Shown: positions 8,033 to 15,238, counted from the first letter of the stretch. The stretch: 16,601 nucleotides of DNA from an uncultured Ruminococcus sp. (GCA_900319195.1 ONNL01000041.1:1-16601), one strand, 5' to 3'. Numbers and translations: made by a program. The notes: generated by a model from the sequence alone, not told the origin.

Positions 8033-9330
8033 TGACAGACCCACGATACCTCGCCGTAAAGCTGCTTTGCAAGACCTTTGGCAGCGGCGGCTATTCAAAT
8101 ATACAGCTTGACAGCGGACTTGACAGCTCCGACCTTGATCCACGCGGAAAGCGCTTCTGCTCGGCACTTTATTACGGTGTCATTGAACGGAAAATAACGC
8201 TCGACAGTATCATCGACAGACTCTCAAGCCGCCCGATAGTCAGGCTCGACCAGTCGGTGCTCAATATCCTGCGCTGCGGCATTTACCAGCTCATGTACAT
8301 GGATAATGTCCCCGACAATGCGGCTGTCAGCGAGAGCGTCAGCCTTGCAAAAAAATTCGGACGCACAAGCGCCTCCGGCATGGTAAATGCCGTGCTTAGA
8401 AACTTCATACGACAGGGCAAAAAGCTCGTGCTTTCGGGCACTGAGACAGAAAGGCTCTCGGTTAAATACTCCGTTCCGACTGACATGATAGAGTCGCTCA
8501 TCATCGACTACGGTGCGGAGAAAGCCGAAAAACAGCTTGAGCTGTCGCTTGAAAAGGCTCCCGTGTTCCTCAGAATGAATCCGCTGAAATGCTCCGAGGA
8601 GGAGCTTCTGCGCGGACTCGGTGACATTCGGGCGGAAAAGCTCGCGGACTGCTGCTACTCGGTGAGCGGGGGTGATGTCACGGCTACGGAGGCTTTTGCG
8701 AAGGGATATTTTCACGTTCAGGATCTATCATCCCAGCTCTGCTGCATGGGACTTGCTCCCACGGAAAAAGACCGTGTCCTCGACATCTGCGCAGCTCCGG
8801 GCGGCAAGACCTTCACTATCGCGGAGCTAATGGGCGGCAGGGGAAAGGTCTCAGCATTCGACCTGCACGAAAACCGCGTAAAGCTGATACGGAGCGGCGC
8901 TCAGCGGCTCGGACTCGGCAACATAACCGCAGCGGCAGGCGACGCTTCAAGATTCGACCCCGAAATGCCGCTGTTCAGCAAGATACTCTGTGATGTTCCC
9001 TGCTCGGGACTCGGCGTCATAAGGCGCAAGCCCGAGATAAAATACAAGAGCATGAGCGATTTTGAGCGGCTCCCCGAGATACAGTTCAAGATCGCGGAAA
9101 ACGCGCTCAACTACCTCGAAGTCGGCGGCGAGCTCATCTACTCGACGTGCACCCTTAGAAAAGCCGAAAACGACGAGGTCGCGGACAGACTGCTGCACGC
9201 TCACCATGAGCTTGAGGAGTGTCCGCTCCCGACGCTGCTCGGAAGGGACTTCGGAAGCAGAGTCACATTCTTCCACGAGACCTTCTCGGGTGACGGATTC
9301 TTCATTGCGAAATTCAGAAAAATCAGGTGA
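8032..9330 (+). CDS. rsmB: 16S rRNA (cytosine-967-C5) methyltransferase RsmB
   Basis: A two-domain protein of 432 residues. An N-terminal NusB-like RNA-binding domain spans about residues 1-140 ('LDSIIDRLSSRPIVRLDQSV', 'ILRCGIYQLMYMDNVPDNAA'). A C-terminal SAM-dependent Rossmann-fold methyltransferase follows. The SAM motif is 'VLDICAAPGGKTF', and the two catalytic cysteines are C324 in 'CDVPCSGLGVIRRKPEI' and C373 in 'YSTCTLRKAENDEV'. It modifies C967 (E. coli numbering) in 16S rRNA. The start is set by the TAATG overlap with the metallopeptidase; only a weak purine-rich stretch precedes it, so coupling is likely. Confidence 0.96.
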   Translation: MTDPRYLAVKLLCKTFGSGGYSNIQLDSGLDSSDLDPRGKRFCSALYYGVIERKITLDSIIDRLSSRPIVRLDQSVLNILRCGIYQLMYMDNVPDNAAVSESVSLAKKFGRTSASGMVNAVLRNFIRQGKKLVLSGTETERLSVKYSVPTDMIESLIIDYGAEKAEKQLELSLEKAPVFLRMNPLKCSEEELLRGLGDIRAEKLADCCYSVSGGDVTATEAFAKGYFHVQDLSSQLCCMGLAPTEKDRVLDICAAPGGKTFTIAELMGGRGKVSAFDLHENRVKLIRSGAQRLGLGNITAAAGDASRFDPEMPLFSKILCDVPCSGLGVIRRKPEIKYKSMSDFERLPEIQFKIAENALNYLEVGGELIYSTCTLRKAENDEVADRLLHAHHELEECPLPTLLGRDFGSRVTFFHETFSGDGFFIAKFRKIR

Positions 9331-9334
9331 TAAA

Positions 9335-10390
9335 TTGGAAAAGTCAGATATTCTCAGCCTGAGCCTCCGCGAGCTCGAGGACGCTCTTATCGGTGCAGGT
9401 GAAAAAAAATTCAGGGCAAAACAGATATTTCACTGGCTGCACTTGAAAAGAGTCTTTGAATGGGACGAAATGACTGACCTATCTGTCCAACTGAGGCAAA
9501 CACTTGATAAAAAATTTTGTATAAACAGACTATTTGTGCAAAAAAGACTTGAATCCAACATAGATAATACGGTAAAATATCTATATAGGCTTTCGGACGG
9601 CAATTTTGTCGAGACCGTCCTTATGAAATATGACTACGGCTACAGCATCTGCGTCTCCACTCAGGTGGGGTGCAAAATGGGGTGCAGCTTCTGCGCTTCG
9701 GCTATCGCAGGTTATATAAGGAGCCTTTCTCCGTCTGAGATACTCATGCAGATATATGAGACGGAGAAAAACGAGGGAGTTCACATCTCGCGCATCGTGC
9801 TGATGGGCATCGGCGAACCGCTCGATAATTACGACAACGTTGTGAGATTCCTCAGTCTTATCTCGGACAAGGAGGGCACCGATCTCAGCCTGAGACACGT
9901 TACCCTTTCGACCTGTGGGATAGTCCCGAGGATATACGAGCTTGCAGAGCTGCGGCTCGGACTTACACTGTCTGTCTCGCTGCACAGTGCGGATAACGTC
10001 AGAAGAAGCGAGATAATGCCTGTAAACAGGAAATATGATATAAATGAACTGCTTGAAGCCTGTCGGTATTACATTGACAGGACGGGCAGAAGGATAACCT
10101 TTGAGTACGCTGTCATCGACGGTGTCAACTCCTCGGATAAGGACGCGGATAAGCTTGCCGATCTGCTGAGAGGCATGAACTGTCACGTAAACCTTATCCC
10201 CGTAAATAAGGTCAAGGAGAGGAATTACCGCACGGCAAGAAGCGGTGTCGCGGACTTTGCCGCAAGGCTCGAAAAGCGCGGCATCAATGCTACGGTGAGA
10301 AGAACTCTCGGCAGCGATATTGAGGCTGCCTGCGGTCAGCTCCGACGGGATGCTGACAAACAAAGAGAAAACGGAGGTGAACAGAATTGA
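9335..10390 (+). CDS. rlmN: Dual-specificity 23S rRNA/tRNA adenine-C2 methyltransferase RlmN
   Basis: Radical-SAM enzyme making 2-methyladenosine at A2503 of 23S rRNA and A37 of tRNA. The [4Fe-4S] cluster cysteines are C113, C117 and C120 (CKMGCSFC). The mechanistic pair is C106 ('ICVSTQVG') and the methyl-carrying C333 ('EAACGQLRR'). The start is the TTG at 9335: AGGTGA (9325-9330) precedes it, and the resulting N-terminus 'EKSDILSLSLRELEDAL' aligns with the family. The reading frame stays open far upstream inside rsmB, but that extension is Ser/Arg-rich noise. The length of 351 residues is typical. Codons 47-90 are distinctly more AT-rich than the rest. Confidence 0.96.
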   Translation: MEKSDILSLSLRELEDALIGAGEKKFRAKQIFHWLHLKRVFEWDEMTDLSVQLRQTLDKKFCINRLFVQKRLESNIDNTVKYLYRLSDGNFVETVLMKYDYGYSICVSTQVGCKMGCSFCASAIAGYIRSLSPSEILMQIYETEKNEGVHISRIVLMGIGEPLDNYDNVVRFLSLISDKEGTDLSLRHVTLSTCGIVPRIYELAELRLGLTLSVSLHSADNVRRSEIMPVNRKYDINELLEACRYYIDRTGRRITFEYAVIDGVNSSDKDADKLADLLRGMNCHVNLIPVNKVKERNYRTARSGVADFAARLEKRGINATVRRTLGSDIEAACGQLRRDADKQRENGGEQN

Positions 10391-11112
10391 GGTATAAATT
10401 CGGAACTGACATCGGTCTTAAACGCGACGAAAATCAGGACGCTGTTAGATGTGAGTATTTCGGTCACAATATCCTCGCTGTCGTTTGCGACGGCATGGGC
10501 GGTGAGCGTGCAGGCAAGGAAGCAAGCTCTATCGCTATCGAGGAATTCTTTCAGCGCTTCTCAGCAGGCTACAGTGAGAGCCTGAGCGATGAGGATATTC
10601 GCAAGCTCCTTATATCTTCAATTTCGGCGGCTAACTCCGTCATCTATACAAGAGCAAGGCTCGATTTCAAAAACTTCGGCATGGGTACTACCTGCGTTGC
10701 GGCATTTGTAAACAGCAAGACCGCATTCGTGGTCAATGTCGGAGACAGCAGAGCCTATCTCATTACAGACTCGGGTCTGCAAAGGATAACAACCGACCAT
10801 AACGTCGCGGCTATGCTCTATGAACAGGGCAAGATAACCGAGGCGGAAATGCAGACACATCCGCAGAAGCATATGCTCGTGAGGGCAGTTGGTGTCGAAA
10901 AGACAGTGCTCGCGGATACGTTCATGCTTGATTACGAGGATAAGATCAGTCTCCTGCTGTGCTCGGACGGACTTTCGGGCTACTGCGGCGACGATGAAAT
11001 ATATGACGTTATTGCAAACTCTTCCCTTGATAACGTCGCTGATGACCTTATAAAACTCGCTCTCGGAAAGGGCGGCCGTGATAATATAACTGTTGCGGTA
11101 ATCTCTGATTAA
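10387..11112 (+). CDS. prpC: PP2C-type Ser/Thr protein phosphatase
   Basis: A 241-residue PPM/PP2C phosphatase that reverses PrkC phosphorylation. Metal-coordinating motifs are visible: 'RDENQDA' (D14, D18), 'VCDGMGGERAG' (D35, G36), 'GMGTTCVAAFV', 'VNVGDSRAYLI', 'LLCSDGLSGY' and 'GRDNITVAVI'. The start is a TTG at 10387 that overlaps the rlmN stop codon. GGAGGTG at 10373-10379 lies about eight bases upstream, and translation from it gives the usual short lead-in 'RYKFGTDIGLKRDENQD'. It lies directly upstream of the kinase, as in most Firmicutes. Confidence 0.96.
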   Translation: MRYKFGTDIGLKRDENQDAVRCEYFGHNILAVVCDGMGGERAGKEASSIAIEEFFQRFSAGYSESLSDEDIRKLLISSISAANSVIYTRARLDFKNFGMGTTCVAAFVNSKTAFVVNVGDSRAYLITDSGLQRITTDHNVAAMLYEQGKITEAEMQTHPQKHMLVRAVGVEKTVLADTFMLDYEDKISLLLCSDGLSGYCGDDEIYDVIANSSLDNVADDLIKLALGKGGRDNITVAVISD

Positions 11113-11133
11113 AGATGGAGGATATGGAAGAAA

Positions 11134-13422
11134 ATGGATAAGAATATTGGCAAAAAGCTCGACGGACGATATGAAATTACCGAGCTTATAGGCGTTGGCG
11201 GAATGGCTGAGGTCTATAAGGGAGTCGATGTTATTGACAATAAAACGGTAGCCATAAAGATTCTCAAGAAGGAATACTCCGAGAATGAGGAATTTCTGCG
11301 CCGTTTCAGAAACGAATCCAAGGCAATAGCAGTTCTGTCTCACCCGAATATCGTAAAGATATATGATGTGGGATTTTCCGAGAAGATACAGTATATCGTC
11401 ATGGAATACATCGACGGTATCACTCTCAAGGAATACATCAAGGAGGAAAAGGTGCTCACATGGAAGGACACCGTCCACTTCGTTATCCAGATACTCCGTG
11501 CGCTCCAGCACGCTCACGATAAGGGCATAGTCCACCGTGATATAAAGCCGCAGAACATCATGATGCTCACAGACGGCACTATCAAGGTCATGGACTTCGG
11601 TATCGCAAAGTTCGCCCGTGAGGACGGCAAGACCGCTACCGACCAGGCTATCGGAAGCGTACACTACATCAGTCCCGAACAGGCAAGCGGCAATGTTACC
11701 GACGCCAAGAGCGATATTTACTCCGTCGGCGCTATGATGTATGAGATGCTCACGGGAAGAAAGCCGTTCGACAGCGACAACCCCGTTGCTATCGCGGTAA
11801 TGCATATGCACGATATCCCCGAGCGTCCGAGAGCTATAAACCCCGACATTCCCGACGGTCTCGAGGAGGTTGTCCTCAAGGCTATGGAGAAGGCTCCCGA
11901 GGACAGATACCAGACAACAGGCGAAATGATAGCCGACATCGAGGCTTTCAAGGAGAATCCCGAGATAAGCTTCGGCTACTACAAAGAGGAGGAAGCCTCC
12001 GACGCAGACGATACCAAGTATTTTGACGCTCCGCAGGCTTCTGTGGGCGATGTTCAGCTTGAGGAAAATGTCCCCGTGCCCGCAGCAGTTGCAGCAGGTG
12101 CGGCAGGCGGCGAATATCAGCCTGAGTACGCTCCCGAAATGCATGGCGGCGCTCCCTATGATGACGAGGACGACGAGGAGGAGGAAGAGCGTTCTTCACT
12201 GCTTATCCCCGTACTTACAGCGGCAGTTGTCGTTGTTATCATCGTCGCAGTCGTATTCGTCGGAGTTCTCGTTAAGGACTACATCACCGACAACGGCAAG
12301 AAGGCTGATTACTCGATGCCCGACCTCTACAACATGGACTACAACGAGGCACAGAGCCAGTGGGGCAATGTCCTCAAGTTCGAGATAGAGGCTGAGGAGT
12401 ACAACGAGCTCGAAGAGGGACGTATCTACGAGCAGTCGATAGACCCCGACGCAGGCTTCAACAAGGGCGATACCGTCAAGGTAAAGGTCAGCAAGGGAAT
12501 GGAAATGGTCGAGGTCCCCAAGGTCTCAGACATGAATCAGGACGTTGCAAAGGACCAGCTCACCGAGCGCGGTCTCAAATATGAATTCAAGAACACCTCA
12601 GACTCCGACGTAAAGAAAGGCTATGTAATCAAATCCGAGCCTGCCGAGGGAACTCAGGTACACAAGGGCTCAACGGTAGTCCTCTATGTCAGCATGGGTG
12701 CAAATGCCGATCAGATAAAGGTTTCGGACTACACCAAGAAGAAGATAGACGACGCTACAAGACTCGCTCAGTATGAGGGACTCAAGGTAGTTGCCAAGGA
12801 GAAGGCAGCCTACGAGGACGAGGGTATCGTTGTAGAACAGAGCATCGAAAAGGGCAAAATGGTAGAGAAAGGCACAGAAATTATCCTCTATTACAGCAAC
12901 GGTAAGGACCCCGACGGTGAGATACCCTACACTATCAACGCTCCCGACGGCGCAAGCGGTAACTTCAAGGTAAACTTCGTTCTCAAGAACGAGGATAACA
13001 CATTCTCTACACAGACTGTTGACCTCGACCTTCCCACAATGCAGAATACTCCTGTAAACATCAAGGGTTCGGGCGAGAGTGTAAACGTTGTTGTAACTAT
13101 CACGAACATCATCACAGGTCAGAAGGGCAACCTCGGAACCTACACCTTCAACTTCGCTGACAAGAGCATAACAACTCTCAGCGAGACAATCGAGCAGGGA
13201 TTCACGGACGCAGGTGCACTTCAGCCTGCAACAGAGGAGCCGACAGAAGCTCCTACTGAGGCTCCGACAGAGGCACCTCAGCAGCCGCAGACACAGGCAC
13301 CTCAGCAGCCGCAGACACAGGCTCCTCAGCCTCAGACACAGGCGCCTACTGAGGCTCCTCACACAGAAGCTCCCACTGAGCCTCCCACAGAGGACGATGG
13401 CGACGAGGGCTTTGTAGCTTGA
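11134..13422 (+). CDS. prkC: PASTA-domain Ser/Thr protein kinase PrkC, with Pro/Thr/Gln-rich tail
   Basis: Membrane Hanks-type kinase that senses cell-wall fragments and is tied to growth, division and spore germination in Firmicutes. The kinase domain covers about residues 10-275: a glycine loop at 'GVGGMAEVYKG', catalytic lysine K42 (VAIKILKK), HRDIKPQN at 134-141, DFG from D154 and 'GSVHYISPEQ'. An acidic juxtamembrane region (about 325-352) precedes a single membrane helix (about 356-381). Outside are three PASTA repeats (about 394-455, 457-522, 526-590), a beta-rich segment of about 100 residues, and an unusual 63-residue tail of PTEAP and APQQPQTQ repeats (about 700-762). The start at 11134 has GGAGG at 11117-11121; an ATG at 11124 stops after five codons. 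Confidence 0.96.
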   Translation: MDKNIGKKLDGRYEITELIGVGGMAEVYKGVDVIDNKTVAIKILKKEYSENEEFLRRFRNESKAIAVLSHPNIVKIYDVGFSEKIQYIVMEYIDGITLKEYIKEEKVLTWKDTVHFVIQILRALQHAHDKGIVHRDIKPQNIMMLTDGTIKVMDFGIAKFAREDGKTATDQAIGSVHYISPEQASGNVTDAKSDIYSVGAMMYEMLTGRKPFDSDNPVAIAVMHMHDIPERPRAINPDIPDGLEEVVLKAMEKAPEDRYQTTGEMIADIEAFKENPEISFGYYKEEEASDADDTKYFDAPQASVGDVQLEENVPVPAAVAAGAAGGEYQPEYAPEMHGGAPYDDEDDEEEEERSSLLIPVLTAAVVVVIIVAVVFVGVLVKDYITDNGKKADYSMPDLYNMDYNEAQSQWGNVLKFEIEAEEYNELEEGRIYEQSIDPDAGFNKGDTVKVKVSKGMEMVEVPKVSDMNQDVAKDQLTERGLKYEFKNTSDSDVKKGYVIKSEPAEGTQVHKGSTVVLYVSMGANADQIKVSDYTKKKIDDATRLAQYEGLKVVAKEKAAYEDEGIVVEQSIEKGKMVEKGTEIILYYSNGKDPDGEIPYTINAPDGASGNFKVNFVLKNEDNTFSTQTVDLDLPTMQNTPVNIKGSGESVNVVVTITNIITGQKGNLGTYTFNFADKSITTLSETIEQGFTDAGALQPATEEPTEAPTEAPTEAPQQPQTQAPQQPQTQAPQPQTQAPTEAPHTEAPTEPPTEDDGDEGFVA
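13237..13341 (+). repeat. Tandem repeats encoding the PrkC C-terminal tail
   Basis: Two identical 24-bp units (13273-13296 and 13297-13320, each encoding APQQPQTQ) are followed by a 21-bp shortened unit (13321-13341, APQPQTQ). Just before them is a run of degenerate 12-bp units encoding PTEA. Such arrays expand and contract by slippage, so tail length probably varies between strains. Confidence 0.85.
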
Positions 13423-13423
13423 T

Positions 13424-14296
13424 ATGAGCACAGTAAAAGGATTAATAACGAAATGCGTCGGGGGACTCTATACAGTAGAGTCCCCTGACGGTATATATGA
13501 GTGCAAAGCAAGAGGAATATTCAGGAACAGGGGCATAAGTCCATGCGTCGGTGACAGCGTCACGCTTGCGGACGGCGTTATCGCGGAGATAGGTGAGAGG
13601 AAGAACCACCTTATCCGTCCGCCGCTTTCAAACCTCGACCTGCTTGTGTTCGTTGTCTCGACAGTCTCCCCTGCCCCGAATTATCTCATACTCGACAAGT
13701 TCATCGCAATTGCCGAATACAAGGGGATTACTCCCGCGGTCGTGATAACGAAGAACGACCTTGCAGACGGAAGCGAGATACTCAATATCTACCGAAGTAT
13801 CGGCATTGAAGCTATCGAGGTCGATTACAGCCGCGAGGAGACTATCGCTCGGGTGAGGGAGCTTCTTAAAGGCAAGATAAGCGCATTCACGGGAAACTCA
13901 GGCGCAGGCAAGTCCACACTGCTCAATGCCGTTGACCCGAAGCTCAATATACAGACCGCCGAGATAAGCCGAAAGCTCGGACGCGGACGGCATACCACAC
14001 GCACTGCCGAGCTGTATAAGCTCGAGGGCGGCGGATACATAGCCGATACTCCCGGTTTCTCCACGTTTGAGACGAACAAGTACGACATTATCCGCAAGGA
14101 AGAGCTCGCAGGCTGTTTCCGTGAATTTGGCGAATACGTCGGGGACTGCCGCTTCCGTGACTGCTCCCACACCAAAGAAAAGGGCTGCGCGGTGCTTGAA
14201 GCGGTGCACGACGGGAAAATAACGGAAATCCGCCACGCGAGCTATTGTGCGATGTACGAGGAAGCAAGTCAGCTGAAGGAGTGGGAGCTCAAATGA
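13424..14296 (+). CDS. rsgA: Ribosome small-subunit GTPase RsgA (CpgA/YloQ)
   Basis: A circularly permuted GTPase of 290 residues acting in late 30S maturation. An OB-fold leads (about 1-65), followed by the permuted G motifs in their expected order: G4 TKND at 109-112, the P-loop GNSGAGKST at 157-165, a 'GRGRHTT' switch region and G3 DTPG at 208-211. The C-terminal zinc knuckle has C242, C247, H249 and C255. The start at 13424 is one base after the prkC stop; no strong ribosome binding site is seen, so translation is probably coupled. In B. subtilis rpe follows; here thiN follows directly with an ATGA overlap. Confidence 0.96.
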   Translation: MSTVKGLITKCVGGLYTVESPDGIYECKARGIFRNRGISPCVGDSVTLADGVIAEIGERKNHLIRPPLSNLDLLVFVVSTVSPAPNYLILDKFIAIAEYKGITPAVVITKNDLADGSEILNIYRSIGIEAIEVDYSREETIARVRELLKGKISAFTGNSGAGKSTLLNAVDPKLNIQTAEISRKLGRGRHTTRTAELYKLEGGGYIADTPGFSTFETNKYDIIRKEELAGCFREFGEYVGDCRFRDCSHTKEKGCAVLEAVHDGKITEIRHASYCAMYEEASQLKEWELK

Positions 14297-14931
14297 AAAC
14301 AGCATACATCTTTGCAGGCGGCGAGCTCGGCAATGTTGCCATTGACTCCGAAGCCGTCAGCCGCGGTGCAAATATCGTCATCTGCGCTGACAGCGGCTAT
14401 AAGCACGCTCTCACGCTCGGGATAGAGCCCGATGTCATAGTCGGGGACTTCGATTCCTACGGCGGAGATTTGCCCGAGAGCGCCGAGATACACCGCTCCG
14501 TACCCGAAAAGGACGACACCGACACTCTCATGGCGGTGAAGATTGCAATCGAGCGCGGCTACAAGCACATCGAGCTGTTCGCAGCTCTCGGCGGCAGGCG
14601 CTTTGACCACTCCGTTGCGAATATCCAGACCATGCTCTATGCCCGTGAGCATGGCGCGGAAATGGTCATAGTCGGAGACGACGTGCTTTTCTTGCAGGAC
14701 GCGGACGACGGTCCGAGAATGTATAAGAGGAACAGCGGCTATTTTTCGGTGTTTGCGATAACCGAAGCCGTGCGTATCCGGTACCTCCGCGGAGTGAAAT
14801 ATCCGCTCGGGGACTATAAAATGCTTCGCTCCTTCCCTATCGGCGTCAGCAACGAGATAACCGACGACTTCGCCCTGCTCTCCATAGAAAGCGGCACCGC
14901 TCTCGTAATTCAGCAGGCGGACACAAACTAA
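14293..14931 (+). CDS. thiN: Thiamine pyrophosphokinase
   Basis: Transfers pyrophosphate from ATP to thiamine, giving the cofactor thiamine pyrophosphate directly from salvaged thiamine. The 212-residue length fits the bacterial family. Motifs include 'CADSGYKHAL', 'PDVIVGDFDS', 'PEKDDTDTLMAV' and 'ALGGRRFDHSVANI', covering the nucleotide and metal site. The start at 14293 overlaps the rsgA stop (ATGA) with GGAG at 14283-14286 upstream; the frame is open farther back, but only as an rsgA shadow. The gene ends in TAATGTAA, so a start-stop pair immediately follows its own stop. No thiamine riboswitch was seen; it lies deep inside the operon. Confidence 0.94.
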   Translation: MKTAYIFAGGELGNVAIDSEAVSRGANIVICADSGYKHALTLGIEPDVIVGDFDSYGGDLPESAEIHRSVPEKDDTDTLMAVKIAIERGYKHIELFAALGGRRFDHSVANIQTMLYAREHGAEMVIVGDDVLFLQDADDGPRMYKRNSGYFSVFAITEAVRIRYLRGVKYPLGDYKMLRSFPIGVSNEITDDFALLSIESGTALVIQQADTN

Positions 14932-14940
14932 TGTAACAAA

Positions 14941-14985
14941 ACACCTCCCCGACGAATATACTGTTGTATACCGTCAAGGAGGTGT
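14941..14985 (+). promoter_or_regulatory. Hairpin sequestering the spoVM ribosome binding site
   Basis: ACACCTCC at 14941-14948 is a perfect complement of GGAGGTGT at 14978-14985, which contains the spoVM Shine-Dalgarno sequence. Inside, GACG (14951-14954) pairs with CGTC (14972-14975) and TATAC (14957-14961) pairs with GTATA (14966-14970) around a TGTT loop. That makes 17 base pairs with two small internal loops. No T-run follows, so it is not a normal terminator. The left arm starts nine bases after the thiN stop, within reach of a ribosome terminating there. The structure is read from the sequence; a regulatory role is inference. Confidence 0.7.
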
Positions 14986-14993
14986 ACTTATTT

Positions 14994-15077
14994 ATGAAGG
15001 TGATAGTTATAAGAAGCCCGAAATTCCTCTCCGGACTGCTCCGCGCTGTCTTTCGCATAAAGAAAGACGAAGAATGA
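14994..15077 (+). CDS. spoVM: Stage V sporulation protein M (SpoVM), 27 residues
   Basis: A tiny protein that in B. subtilis is an amphipathic helix recognising the convex forespore membrane and anchoring the SpoIVA coat base. The core here, PKFLSGLLRAVF, closely matches B. subtilis PKFLGGIVRAML, including the key proline, and length (27 against 26) and gene order (directly after thiN) also agree. The N-terminus is 'MKVIVIRS' and the tail 'RIKKDEE'. A strong AAGGAGGTG lies at 14976-14984, nine to eleven bases before the ATG, but it is buried in a hairpin. It implies that this lineage can sporulate or did so recently. I saw no clear sigma-E promoter in the 62-base gap after thiN. Confidence 0.9.
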   Translation: MKVIVIRSPKFLSGLLRAVFRIKKDEE

Positions 15078-15096
15078 CAGATTTACGCGGATTTAT

Positions 15097-15133
15097 CGGG
15101 GGAAACCCTTTTGAGACAAATGGTTATCCCCCG
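15097..15133 (+). terminator. GC-rich hairpin after spoVM, possible operon terminator
   Basis: CGGGGGA at 15097-15103 pairs with TCCCCCG at 15127-15133, and AACC (15104-15107) with GGTT (15122-15125), across a one-base bulge: eleven pairs around a 14-base loop. It lies 20 bases after the spoVM stop, where an operon terminator would be expected. What follows is CCCC, then TTTCC and scattered T's rather than a clean T-run, so termination is uncertain. Confidence 0.45.
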
Positions 15134-15160
15134 TACCCCTTTCCTAAAACTTTACTTTGA

Positions 15161-15238
15161 AAATTTCTCCCTATATGGCACTTTTCCCAGTTACGAAAGC
15201 CCGCAGGTCTTTACGAGTGCCATATAGGGAGAAAATTT
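15161..15238. repeat. 78-bp palindromic element (long inverted repeat)
   Basis: The arm at 15164-15182 (TTTCTCCCTATATGGCACT) is a perfect 19-base inverted copy of 15216-15234. Three more pairs (15161-15163 with 15236-15238) follow across a one-base bulge. The 33-base loop contains a further CGAAAG/CTTTACG near-palindrome. There is no T-run on the plus side. Candidates are a MITE-like or REP-like dispersed element, a structured RNA or a bidirectional terminator; no coding sequence fits the plus strand. Confidence 0.75.

Noticed and set aside
9062..9334. Upstream extension of the rlmN frame inside rsmB
   Set aside because: The extension is Ser/Arg/Thr-rich noise out of frame with rsmB; the family-like N-terminus and ribosome binding site support the TTG at 9335.
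11124..11141. Five-codon leader peptide before prkC (ATG at 11124)
   Set aside because: The ATG is only two bases from GGAGG, too close for efficient initiation, and the frame is most simply chance sequence in the ribosome binding region.
10618..12144. A 508-codon minus-strand open frame across prpC and prkC
   Set aside because: It is antisense to two well-identified genes with intact catalytic motifs; its product has no recognisable domain and the openness follows from the codon bias of the plus strand.
13237..13341. Possible CRISPR-like short repeats
   Set aside because: The repeats are directly adjacent with no spacers and encode the PTEAP/APQQPQTQ tail in frame with prkC.
12670..13431. 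253-codon minus-strand frame opposite the PASTA and tail region of prkC
   Set aside because: Composition (Leu/Arg/Ser/Cys repeats) mirrors the repeat-rich sense strand; there is no ribosome binding site or known domain.
14245..14292. Upstream extension of the thiN frame inside rsgA
   Set aside because: The ATG at 14293 has a ribosome binding site, an ATGA overlap and the expected family start.
14932..14993. Thiamine pyrophosphate riboswitch or sigma-E promoter before spoVM
   Set aside because: The TPP aptamer core motifs are absent, and no spaced sigma-E -35/-10 pair could be recognised in the gap.
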